Positions 42,159 to 49,915 of a stretch of DNA of 64,000 bases are shown in pieces (position 1 is the first letter of the stretch; each line of letters begins with the position of its first letter). The translations under genes were made by a program, and so were the position numbers. Below the pieces are notes generated by a model, which was given only the letters and a program-made list of their open reading frames with translations, had not been told where the DNA came from and did not search any database. Source of the DNA: Flagellimonas flava (GTDB lineage: Bacteria; Bacteroidota; Bacteroidia; Flavobacteriales; Flavobacteriaceae); assembly GCF_900129665.1 (NCBI RefSeq), contig NZ_FQWL01000003.1, positions 124,001-188,000 of the forward strand, in the 5' to 3' direction.

Positions 42159-44517
42159 TGTGAGATATATCGTAGTGTCTATATTTTTTCTATGGTCCAT
42201 TATTGCGAACGGACAGTCCTTCGGCTCAATTTCTGGATCGGTCAAGGACAAAATCACTAATCTCCCATTGGCCTTTGCCAGTGTCGTCCTCAAGAACAAC
42301 CAAGAAAAGGTACTTACCGGTACCATTACCGATGGAAAAGGGATCTTCCAATTTACCGAATTAGCACCTGGAACTTATCTCTTGGAAATTGAGTTTATCG
42401 GGTACACAACACAACTTGTTCCGGTTACTTTGAACGACAAGCAAAATGTGGAGTTACCATCTTTGTTCCTATCGGAAAGTGCAGAAATTCTTGAGGGCGT
42501 CACCATTACGGCAGAGAAATCCACTATTGAACAACGCCTGGACAGAAAGGTGGTAAACGTGGGTAAAGATTTGATTTCCCAAGGTCCCTCTGCCATCGAT
42601 TTAATGAACAATTTGCCTTCGGTAAACGTTGGTTCCGATGGAAATATCTCCTTCCGCGGGAGTGAAAATGTGCGAATTCTTATTGATGGAAAATTGAGCA
42701 ATTTGGAAAACCCGGCAGATGCCCTACAGCAAATTCCATCGAACTCCATTAAGAAAATAGAACTGATCACCAATCCATCGGCCAAGTATAATCCAGATGG
42801 GCTTAACGGCATTATCAATATCGTGCTCAAGAAAACCTCACAAGAAGGTTGGAACGTTGCTTTTAGTGCTAATTCCATTATTGCCCAAAGGGAGCGCTAT
42901 AACAGCAATGTCTCCTTAAATTTTAAGCCAAACAAAACGAATTTCTATTTGGAATACAGTAATGGTTTCGGAGATCAGATAACCGACGGGGTGGTGAATC
43001 GTTTTGATTTAAATTCCAACCAGATAACCCGAAACGTTAACAACCGCGAATCCAATGTTATCAGGTTGGGTGCCGACTTCTATCCCTCCAAAAACACCAT
43101 CTTTTCTTTTTTTACCAATCAAAATTTCTACAATGCGGCCTTTGACGGACAGAAGGATGTGGTCTTTGAGGAAGCTCCGGTGAACGACTTCGCTCTGGAC
43201 GATTTTTTAACCCGGAACAACCACACCCAAAACTATAATACCGTCTATAAATGGTTGATTGACGGAGCTTCCCATTTTTTGGAGTTTGAGACGAATTACA
43301 ACCTTTTCACAAGCGATCTGACCAACGATTTTGTATTCCTGGGAAACACCTCAGTTCCCTCGTACATAGAAACTGTAGATGACACACGTTCCGTATTCAC
43401 TTTAAACTTGGACTATAGTCTAGCTTTAGGTGACAAATCAAAACTGGAAGTAGGTGGGGAAGGCCGAATCAATCGTATTGAAAATGAATATAGCTCCACC
43501 AATAACCAACTCCAAAATTCAGTTTTCACATACGATCGGGACATCTTTTCTTCTTATTTCATTTATTCCACCTCCCTTGGTAAGTTTAAGTTGAATTTGG
43601 GTTCCAGGTTTGAGCGCTATCTCGTGGATGCCCAATTTGATCAGGAGCAATCAGTAGCAGAAGTGGTAAACCAAGAACTATTCAATGTTTTTCCATCATT
43701 GTTTATAAGCTATCAAGATTCAGAAGAAAGTCCACACCAGTATCAATTGAGTTATGGCAGAAGAATAGAACGTCCGTCCTTCAATCAGGTGAATCCCATT
43801 CGGCAAACGACAACACCTCAAATTTTGGCCACCGGAAACCTAAGTTTATTGCCCCAGTTCAGCAATACCCTAGAGGCCAACTATTTGTACCGATTTGACA
43901 AGGGTTCCATCAGTTCTGGGGTTTTTTACCGACGCATTCAGGATGAAATCAACCGTACTGGAATATTTGATCAGGAAGACCCTAATCTCTTGCGCTTGAG
44001 CTATGATAATTTTGAAAGCAATGACGCTATTGGTGTGGAATTGGGAAGTAACTTGAGGATAACGCAATGGTGGCGAACCAATATCAACTTGGAATTTTAC
44101 AACAGGCAACAACGCGGTTCCATAGAAGGTGAAGCGGTCGAGGTCCAAAACAGTCTGACCAATATAAAGTGGACCCATAATTTTACCCTGGGCAAAAATA
44201 TCTCCGCATCCCTCTTTGGGTTTTACAGCGGGCCACAAGAAATTCTGCAGTACCGGCTCAAATCCAACTATTTTTTAAATACAGGTCTGCGCTACAATTT
44301 TGCCAAAGGAAAGGGGAGCTTAAGCATAAATGCCAACGACATTCTCGGAACTCGTCGTTTTGCATTTAGAACCTTTAGGACCGTATTTCAAGAAGGTGAA
44401 TTCTTGCGCGACACCCAACAAATCTTTTTTGGGCTTTCCTATCGCCTTGGCGGCAAATTGTCCTCGCTATCACGCAAGAAAAGAAACAGCAATATTAAAG
44501 CCGATCGCTTTTTATAA
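42133..44517 (+). CDS. TonB-dependent outer-membrane receptor (OMP_b-brl_3 type)
   Basis: 794 residues if the TTG at 42133 is used. No ATG is available near the N-terminus, and GTG at 42160 is an alternative. A signal peptide (IVVSIFFLWSIIANGQ) is followed by a carboxypeptidase-regulatory-like domain (about 32-120: GSISGSVKDKITNLPLAFAS), a plug domain (about 125-235: NNLPSVNVGSDGNISFRG, LIDGK) and a barrel ending LSYRLGGK then a basic tail. It belongs to the class without a SusD partner, importing an unknown substrate. The non-ATG start next to a gene remnant hints that the 5' end was rearranged. Confidence 0.85.
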   Translation: MTQIKKSIVVRYIVVSIFFLWSIIANGQSFGSISGSVKDKITNLPLAFASVVLKNNQEKVLTGTITDGKGIFQFTELAPGTYLLEIEFIGYTTQLVPVTLNDKQNVELPSLFLSESAEILEGVTITAEKSTIEQRLDRKVVNVGKDLISQGPSAIDLMNNLPSVNVGSDGNISFRGSENVRILIDGKLSNLENPADALQQIPSNSIKKIELITNPSAKYNPDGLNGIINIVLKKTSQEGWNVAFSANSIIAQRERYNSNVSLNFKPNKTNFYLEYSNGFGDQITDGVVNRFDLNSNQITRNVNNRESNVIRLGADFYPSKNTIFSFFTNQNFYNAAFDGQKDVVFEEAPVNDFALDDFLTRNNHTQNYNTVYKWLIDGASHFLEFETNYNLFTSDLTNDFVFLGNTSVPSYIETVDDTRSVFTLNLDYSLALGDKSKLEVGGEGRINRIENEYSSTNNQLQNSVFTYDRDIFSSYFIYSTSLGKFKLNLGSRFERYLVDAQFDQEQSVAEVVNQELFNVFPSLFISYQDSEESPHQYQLSYGRRIERPSFNQVNPIRQTTTPQILATGNLSLLPQFSNTLEANYLYRFDKGSISSGVFYRRIQDEINRTGIFDQEDPNLLRLSYDNFESNDAIGVELGSNLRITQWWRTNINLEFYNRQQRGSIEGEAVEVQNSLTNIKWTHNFTLGKNISASLFGFYSGPQEILQYRLKSNYFLNTGLRYNFAKGKGSLSINANDILGTRRFAFRTFRTVFQEGEFLRDTQQIFFGLSYRLGGKLSSLSRKKRNSNIKADRFL

Positions 44518-44546
44518 ACTCAATTACATCATTTAATCCTATACAC

Positions 44547-45254
44547 ATGAAATCATTTCGATTACACTTAACGTCCGTTTTTGTCCTGAGTTTTTCACTA
44601 TTTTCTTTTGGACAAGACGATTTAGCCACATACAATTTAAAAAAAGGAGAGGCTTTTGACATTCTCTTGATCTCGACAAAACCAAACAGCAAAGAAGCCT
44701 TCAAAGAATATCGGGAAAAGGCGTTTCCTGTTGCGGTAGAAATGGGATATTCCTTCCTTCCAGGGTTCAATATCAGCGAAATACTTAAAGGAAGTCTTTC
44801 GCCCAAAGGTATGATCATGGGCAAATGGAAGAGTATCGCGCTAAGGGAGAAATTCCTTGCCGAAATTGATTCGCGTGTTCCCAACTTTCACGAAATGCGA
44901 TCTCAAATTTGGTCTTTCTTTACCGTGACCTATTATGAAGTTCCGACTGATATTTCATTTCAGCTCGACTCAAAAAAAGTGATTGTGGCTACAGCCTTTT
45001 GGAAAAAGGAAAAGACACCGTCAAAATTGGACACCTATCTAACCAGGTTTAAAAGTGGAGTAAAAAAGACCGGTGGGACCTTAAAATTGGAGCTGGTTCA
45101 AGGCAAATCCCCATCTGGGTATTATTACAATCCGGATTATATGATCATCGCCCAATGGGACAGTCGGGAGGAGTTTGAAACTTTCCAAAAGGAAAATCTT
45201 AAGATAGATGGAGATTTCGTAAAGGACATAAACCAATTTATACTGTCCAAGTAG
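44547..45254 (+). CDS. Secreted protein with dimeric alpha/beta-barrel (DUF1330/ABM-like) fold
   Basis: 235 residues. A Sec signal covers 1-22 (LFSFGQ). The mature part has two repeats of a ferredoxin-like strand-helix pattern: FDILLISTKPNSKEAFKEYR...MIMGKWKS and KVIVATAFWKKEKTPSKLDT...YMIIAQWDSREEF. The tandem layout resembles DUF1330 and antibiotic-monooxygenase-like proteins, but no catalytic residues stand out. It lies 29 bases after the TonB-dependent receptor and is probably cotranscribed. A terminator follows. Confidence 0.7.
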   Translation: MKSFRLHLTSVFVLSFSLFSFGQDDLATYNLKKGEAFDILLISTKPNSKEAFKEYREKAFPVAVEMGYSFLPGFNISEILKGSLSPKGMIMGKWKSIALREKFLAEIDSRVPNFHEMRSQIWSFFTVTYYEVPTDISFQLDSKKVIVATAFWKKEKTPSKLDTYLTRFKSGVKKTGGTLKLELVQGKSPSGYYYNPDYMIIAQWDSREEFETFQKENLKIDGDFVKDINQFILSK

Positions 45255-45296
45255 GAAAGCCTCTTCAATTCATTGCTTGTAACTGATCAACCTTAG

Positions 45297-45325
45297 AGGG
45301 AATTGGTAGCTCAATTTCCCTTTTT
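45297..45325 (+). terminator. Rho-independent terminator after the receptor operon
   Basis: AGGGAATTG / CAATTTCCCT form a stem with a one-base bulge and a GTAGCT loop, followed by five T. It separates the receptor genes from the convergent folE. Confidence 0.75.
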
Positions 45326-45374
45326 GGTTTCAGTGTTATGCCCTAGTGATGACCCTTGAAAACCAATACCTCAG

Positions 45375-46046
45375 CTATCTGTTCAGGTCAGAGCCATTTT
45401 TTAGAAGATCAAAAAACTCGCTACGTCTGCTTTCATCAGTAAACGCTCCGCCGTATTCCACGGTGGTTGTTGCGCTTTCCTTATCCTTGATTCCCCTAGA
45501 AGATACGCAGAGGTGTTTGGCATGCACTACCACAATGACATCCTCTGTTTCCAGCGTTTCCTGGAGGTCCTTTAAAATTTGTAAACAAAGCCGTTCCTGA
45601 ACTTGCGGCCTGTGGGAATAATAGTCCACCAAGCGGTTAATTTTGGACAACCCTACGACCCTATCGTTGGGAATATAACCAATATGTGCCTTCCCAACTA
45701 TGGGTAAAAAATGATGTTCGCAAGAGGAATCTATGGTTATGTCTTGCTCCACCAACATGCGTTTATAGCCGTATGTATTGGGGAATGTGGAGACCTTTGG
45801 TCTGTTTTTCGGGTCCAGTCCATAAAACAATTCCTTAACGTACATTTTAGCAAAGCGATATGGCGTTCCCGACAAGCTTTCATCGGTTAAATCCAAGCCC
45901 AGTTCCTCCATAATTTTGGAAAAATAGTGCTGAATATGCTCCATTTTTTCCGAATCGGTCCGCTGAAAAGCATCAGCCCTTAAAGGGGTTTCAATAGAAG
46001 TTGCAATGTGATTGTCCCCTAGAACTTCAATTTCGGTTTTATCCAT
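45375..46046 (-). CDS. folE: GTP cyclohydrolase I
   Basis: 223 residues, cytoplasmic. Converts GTP to dihydroneopterin triphosphate, the first step to tetrahydrofolate. The zinc ligands C109, H112 (SSCEHHFLP) and C180 (HLCVSSRG) align with E. coli C110, H113 and C181, and the active-site RG motif is intact. It is the zinc-dependent type IA enzyme. It lies 17 bases after merC and is therefore probably in an operon controlled by the Zur-type operator at 46552. A zinc-requiring folate enzyme under such control would be made more when zinc is low. Confidence 0.94.
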   Translation of the reverse strand: MDKTEIEVLGDNHIATSIETPLRADAFQRTDSEKMEHIQHYFSKIMEELGLDLTDESLSGTPYRFAKMYVKELFYGLDPKNRPKVSTFPNTYGYKRMLVEQDITIDSSCEHHFLPIVGKAHIGYIPNDRVVGLSKINRLVDYYSHRPQVQERLCLQILKDLQETLETEDVIVVVHAKHLCVSSRGIKDKESATTTVEYGGAFTDESRRSEFFDLLKNGSDLNR

Positions 46047-46063
46047 ATAGGTAATTTGAATTA

Positions 46064-46474
46064 TTATCCCTCAGCGCAGCAGTTCTCATCCTTGCAGTGA
46101 CAATACTGTCGATTGTAAAAGTGTAGAAAAACTAGGCCTAAGGTGGGTAAGTAAATTACTTGCTCCATCAAATGCACTATCCCCATTTTTTCATTTAAAA
46201 TAATAAGGGCCAGCACCCCCCAAAGACCCCAGAAACCAACTTTTACCCATCCTTTGGTGGTCTTCTTAGCGGACCAATACACGGCTAAAAGTGAAATGGC
46301 AAGAAATCCCATGTCCAAGGTACCCCACCACCACGGATGGGACCCTTCTCCCGCAACCAAACCGGCTTGAACCACAAAAAGGAATGGAGCGGCCAAGCAA
46401 TGTAAAAAACAGAGAATACTGGCTATAGCGCCAACAACATCGGATTTAGACGAAAGGTTAACCAAGTTGGCCAT
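46064..46474 (-). CDS. MerC domain-containing membrane protein
   Basis: 136 residues with four membrane helices. The first has the MerC pattern ASILCFLHCLAAPFLFV, with paired Cys/His suited to metal passage. The C-terminus is metal-rich: CHCKDENCC. MerC proteins move metals across the inner membrane; here the neighbouring Zur-type site suggests zinc rather than mercury. It diverges from the ABC genes and leads into folE. A -7 box TACATTTG sits at 46542 down to 46535. Confidence 0.85.
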   Translation of the reverse strand: MANLVNLSSKSDVVGAIASILCFLHCLAAPFLFVVQAGLVAGEGSHPWWWGTLDMGFLAISLLAVYWSAKKTTKGWVKVGFWGLWGVLALIILNEKMGIVHLMEQVIYLPTLGLVFLHFYNRQYCHCKDENCCAEG

Positions 46475-46551
46475 AAACTAAGGATTTAAGGATATTGATA
46501 TTTGAACAACCGCTCTTCTACTTTAAATTGGTAGCAAATGTATTCAATTTT

Positions 46552-46578
46552 TATAAATGCAACTAAGTTGCATTTATA
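46552..46578. promoter_or_regulatory. Zur-type operator between merC-folE and the ABC genes
   Basis: A perfect palindrome: arms TATAAATGCAAC / GTTGCATTTATA around TAA, 12 bases each. The TTG of each arm is a -33 element: rightwards to TATTTTTG (46587-46594, 16 bases between), leftwards to TACATTTG (46542-46535, 17 bases between). Binding would block both promoters. The Zur assignment comes from the Fur-family gene at 49415 and the gene content. Confidence 0.8.
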
Positions 46579-46607
46579 TATTTTTTTATTTTTGTCAAAA
46601 CAAGCTG

Positions 46608-47234
46608 ATGGTTACAACATCGAATCTTTCTTATGCCTACCAAAATGGAAAAGAGATTACTTTCCCAGATATCGATCTTACTCCAGGGGAACACCTTTTA
46701 GTGATAGGACCTTCCGGCGTGGGAAAGACCACATTTTTATATTTAATGGCGGGGCTTTTACCTTCATTGAAAGGCAAAGTGTCCATTTCAGGGACAACAC
46801 TGAACTCCCTGACACGAAGACAAATGGATAGGTTTAGGGGAGAACATATAGGACTGATTTTCCAACAATATCATTTTATAAAATCCTTGAACGTAGCCGA
46901 CAATCTCAAGCTACGCCAACACTTTCCAAAAAACTCCAATGACAAAACAAGAAGGAACCAACTTGCGGATAGATTGGGATTATCAGAGCATTTACACAAG
47001 AAAGTTACAGCATTAAGCCAGGGACAGCAGCAGCGCTTAGGGATTGCCCTTGGTTTGATCCACAGACCCCAGATTATTTTTGCAGATGAACCCACTTCCA
47101 ATTTAGATGACGTTAACTGTGCAAAAGTCATTGACCTACTCAAGGAGGAAGCCGAAATCTGCAAGAGCAGCTTGCTGATCATTACACATGATCTTCGGGT
47201 AATGTCCCATTTTAAAAATCAGGTTACATTATGA
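46608..47234 (+). CDS. ABC transporter ATP-binding protein (zinc locus)
   Basis: 208 residues from the ATG at 46608. A longer frame would start at 46557 inside the operator and is rejected. Walker A is GPSGVGKT (34-41), the signature LSQGQ (135-139), Walker B IIFADEP (155-161) and the H-loop ITHD near the C-terminus. It is of the LolD/MacB type, which works with FtsX-like permeases rather than classic importer membrane proteins. The permease gene begins inside its stop codon (ATGA). It is predicted to be repressed by zinc through the operator. Confidence 0.9.
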   Translation: MVTTSNLSYAYQNGKEITFPDIDLTPGEHLLVIGPSGVGKTTFLYLMAGLLPSLKGKVSISGTTLNSLTRRQMDRFRGEHIGLIFQQYHFIKSLNVADNLKLRQHFPKNSNDKTRRNQLADRLGLSEHLHKKVTALSQGQQQRLGIALGLIHRPQIIFADEPTSNLDDVNCAKVIDLLKEEAEICKSSLLIITHDLRVMSHFKNQVTL

Positions 47235-48529
47235 AATTAGGTTATCTCGCTTTTAAAAATCTAGTTTCCAAACCGCTGAACCTGTTGTTGAGTTTAATGC
47301 TATTATCATTGAGTGTATCACTGGTCACCTTTGTATTGCAATTGAGTCAGCAACTGGGCGGGCAATTGAGCAAAAACATTGCCCCATTTGATATGGTGAT
47401 AGGCGCCAAGGGAAGTCCCTTACAACTCGTATTATCATCCGTGCTCCATGTGGATGCTCCCACGGGAAATATTAACCTTAAAGACGCCGCCGTACTGAAA
47501 AAGCACCCTTTTGTGCAAACGGCCATACCTGTTTCTTATGGTGATAATTACAAAGGTTACCGCATATTGGGCACCGAAGCCAATTATCTGGACCATTACA
47601 ACGCCGAATTGCTGGAGGGAATGCTCTTTGAAAAGCCCTTTGAAGTGGTTGCGGGACACCATGTTGCACACCTATTAAATCTAAATATTGGAGACACCTT
47701 TGTAAGTTCCCATGGTTTGGCCTCCGGTGGCACTGAGGTGCACGATGAACACCTCTTTACCATAAAGGGAATTTTGAAGCCCTCAGGGACCGTGGTGGAC
47801 CAGCTTTTGGTTACTAATCTAGAGAGTATCTGGTTGGCCCATGATCATGAGGAGCATTCTGAAGAGGAGGAACATATTGATAAAGAAGACCATGCCAAGG
47901 AAAGTGGGAATCACCAAGAGCACGATCATCATGGAGAGGACCACGACCATGAAGAAGCCCACTTGGGGGATGAACACCATGAAGAAAAGGAAATTACCTC
48001 CTTACTGGTCAAATTTAAAAGCCCTTTGGGCATGGTCCAGCTACCGCGGTTTATCAATGAGAACACCTCCATGCAAGCGGCCCTTCCCGGTTTTGAGGTT
48101 CAACGGCTTATGAGGTTGCTAGGTTCAGGGGTGCAAACCATCAATGGTATTGCCTTGGCGATTCTTTTGGTATCTGGGCTCAGTATTTTTATAAGTCTTT
48201 TAAAGACCATTCGAGAGCGAAAACAAGAATTGGCACTGCTTAGGACCTACGGGCTTCGCACTGGGCAGCTTTTAGGACTGGCATTGTTAGAGGGCCTCTT
48301 CTTGGCGCTCATTGGCTTTGTATTGGGGTGGCTATTAGGTAGATTAGGCATATGGGTTGTTTCCCGGTACATGCAAAATGAATATGGGTACGGCTTGCAA
48401 ATCAATGCCCCAGAACAGTTTGAATTTTATCTTTTAGGCCTTATCTTGGTACTGACCACTATAGCTACTATGTTGGCTTCCCGTTCCATTTTCAAATTAA
48501 ATGTTGCCAAAACCTTATCGGATGTATAG
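47231..48529 (+). CDS. FtsX/MacB-type ABC permease with a His-rich loop
   Basis: 432 residues. One N-terminal helix (about 15-35), a large periplasmic domain (40-300), and three C-terminal helices typical of FtsX-like permeases (TINGIALAILLVSGLSIFIS, LLGLALLEGLFLALIGFVLG, FYLLGLILVLTTIATML). Positions 204-250 hold 14 histidines among Asp and Glu (HDHEEHSEEEEHID, HDHHGEDHDHEEAH), a likely zinc-binding insert. The gene overlaps both neighbours. FtsX-type transporters usually extract or remodel envelope molecules, so the system may move zinc-loaded ligands or lipoproteins rather than free zinc. Confidence 0.87.
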   Translation: MKLGYLAFKNLVSKPLNLLLSLMLLSLSVSLVTFVLQLSQQLGGQLSKNIAPFDMVIGAKGSPLQLVLSSVLHVDAPTGNINLKDAAVLKKHPFVQTAIPVSYGDNYKGYRILGTEANYLDHYNAELLEGMLFEKPFEVVAGHHVAHLLNLNIGDTFVSSHGLASGGTEVHDEHLFTIKGILKPSGTVVDQLLVTNLESIWLAHDHEEHSEEEEHIDKEDHAKESGNHQEHDHHGEDHDHEEAHLGDEHHEEKEITSLLVKFKSPLGMVQLPRFINENTSMQAALPGFEVQRLMRLLGSGVQTINGIALAILLVSGLSIFISLLKTIRERKQELALLRTYGLRTGQLLGLALLEGLFLALIGFVLGWLLGRLGIWVVSRYMQNEYGYGLQINAPEQFEFYLLGLILVLTTIATMLASRSIFKLNVAKTLSDV

Positions 48530-48962
48530 ACCATTTTTAGTTGTTTTGTTCGTAATTTTTGTTAGCGCATGCGGGACTTCACAAGTTAAGTTGACCTGGG
48601 ACGATTTTGCAGACGTTAGTTTTGAGCCGGAGTACAATGCAGTTTATGATGTGAATTTTTTAATGCCACAATTTGGTGACCAGATACAGGCCTTCAAAGG
48701 TGTACAGGTTCGGATAAAAGGTTATTTTCTTGACATTTCGGGAAGTGGTGAGATTTTTTTGGTTTCCAAAAACCCTATGGCCTCGTGTTTTTTCTGTGGA
48801 GCCGCAGGGCCGGAAACCATAATCGAAGTGCGCTTTAAAAAAACCCCTCCGTTTAAAACCGATCAAATCGTTACTATCACAGGTACCCTTGAACTAAATA
48901 GAGACGATGTGGAACATTGTAATTATATATTGAAAGAGGCCACGGGGCAGCTGGTAAACTAA
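48522..48962 (+). CDS. DUF3299-like lipoprotein, copy 1
   Basis: 146 residues from the ATG at 48522, which overlaps the permease end; a start at 48501 is less likely. Lipobox ends SAC (Cys17). Mature region: a beta-rich domain with GVQVRIKGYFLDISGSGEI and KNPMASCFFCG (Cys89, Cys92), then PETIIEVRFKK. The order of strands and the place of the Cys motif parallel DUF3299 proteins, where a FGACIH motif occupies that place. The CxxC pair could bind zinc. It is a paralogue of the next gene, 3 bases downstream. Confidence 0.78.
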   Translation: MYRPFLVVLFVIFVSACGTSQVKLTWDDFADVSFEPEYNAVYDVNFLMPQFGDQIQAFKGVQVRIKGYFLDISGSGEIFLVSKNPMASCFFCGAAGPETIIEVRFKKTPPFKTDQIVTITGTLELNRDDVEHCNYILKEATGQLVN

Positions 48963-48965
48963 AAA

Positions 48966-49403
48966 ATGAGGTATTTCCTTTTGATAATATTGTTTTGGGT
49001 AGGAAACTATGGCAATTCGCAGACGGTTTTGGAATGGTCCGATCTCTCAAAGGGAATTTCATGGGAACAATCTTCACCCGAAGCTCTTTTCCCTGGGTTC
49101 CAAAGGGCTACTTTTTCACCTAAAATGAAGAACTTGGAAGGGAAACAGGTCATCATCACCGGGTATTTGTTGGTTTTGGACGGTAAACAATCCGTTTATC
49201 TGCTTTCCAAAAATCCAATGGCCTCATGTTTCTTCTGCGGTAATGGTGGACCCGAAACCATAGTCGATTTGAAATTTGCCGAAAAACCATCATTTGCGAT
49301 GGATGAACTGCTTTCTGTAAAAGGAACACTTCACCTGAACGAGAATAATCCAAATGGATGTTATTATCGCATTGAAAATGCCGATACCCTGAGCTTTGAA
49401 TAA
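48966..49403 (+). CDS. DUF3299-like secreted protein, copy 2
   Basis: 145 residues. A Sec signal ends near GNSQ (about 19), with no lipobox Cys, unlike copy 1. The core is clearly homologous to copy 1: EGKQVIITGYLLVLDGK and SKNPMASCFFCGNGGPET (Cys88, Cys91). The two copies share the motif NPMASCFFCG exactly but differ elsewhere, so they are old duplicates with perhaps different locations, one lipid-anchored and one free in the periplasm. It lies 3 bases after copy 1. Confidence 0.78.
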   Translation: MRYFLLIILFWVGNYGNSQTVLEWSDLSKGISWEQSSPEALFPGFQRATFSPKMKNLEGKQVIITGYLLVLDGKQSVYLLSKNPMASCFFCGNGGPETIVDLKFAEKPSFAMDELLSVKGTLHLNENNPNGCYYRIENADTLSFE

Positions 49404-49414
49404 AAATTCTTTTG

Positions 49415-49819
49415 ATGAAAAACGAGAACCATGAAGTACTGCTAGAACAAAAAGGGTTGAAAAAAACCAAGGTCCGTATGGCCCTGCTTCAACACTTCAT
49501 GGGTTTGGACCATGCCCAATCCTACAGTGACTTGCAGACAGCCCTGGCCAAAGAGGTGGACAAATCCACCCTTTACCGGAACCTGACCAGCTTCGAACAA
49601 GCAGGAATCATCCATCGTATCAACGACCATAGCGGAGTTTCCAAATATGCATTCGGAGAATCTCCGATTCAAGGAAACGAACATGCACATTTTGTCTGCG
49701 AGTGCTGCGAAACGGTATATTGTATGGAAGGGCTTGCCCCGCTCCAACTCAAGGTTCCGAAAGGATTCAAAACCAAGAAGGTACAGACCATAATTCGGGG
49801 GATTTGCGCGGCATGCTAA
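49415..49819 (+). CDS. Fur family regulator, probable Zur
   Basis: 134 residues from ATG at 49415; a TTG one codon upstream extends the frame but is not needed. A winged helix (about 10-75: SYSDLQTALAKEVDKSTLYR) is followed by the metal-binding dimer domain. HAHF (90-93), C95 and C98, plus C131 and C134 at the very end, give the structural zinc site of the family. The position after a zinc-type ABC operon and a palindromic operator favours Zur over Fur or PerR. It is the last gene of the ABC unit, 11 bases after copy 2, so it would be under its own control. Confidence 0.83.
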   Translation: MKNENHEVLLEQKGLKKTKVRMALLQHFMGLDHAQSYSDLQTALAKEVDKSTLYRNLTSFEQAGIIHRINDHSGVSKYAFGESPIQGNEHAHFVCECCETVYCMEGLAPLQLKVPKGFKTKKVQTIIRGICAAC

Positions 49820-49915
49820 CAGAAATTCTTTATTAACGCATTTCATAACCAACCTCAACACCCGTTTCACTTTTAGTAACCGTACTAATAATTGTCTAAA
49901 AAATAGAAATCAGAC

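Noticed and set aside
46557..46607. ATG at 46557 as the start of the ABC ATPase
   Set aside because: It lies inside the 27-base palindrome and upstream of the -7 box, so it would not be in the mRNA; ATG at 46608 restores a normal N-terminus.
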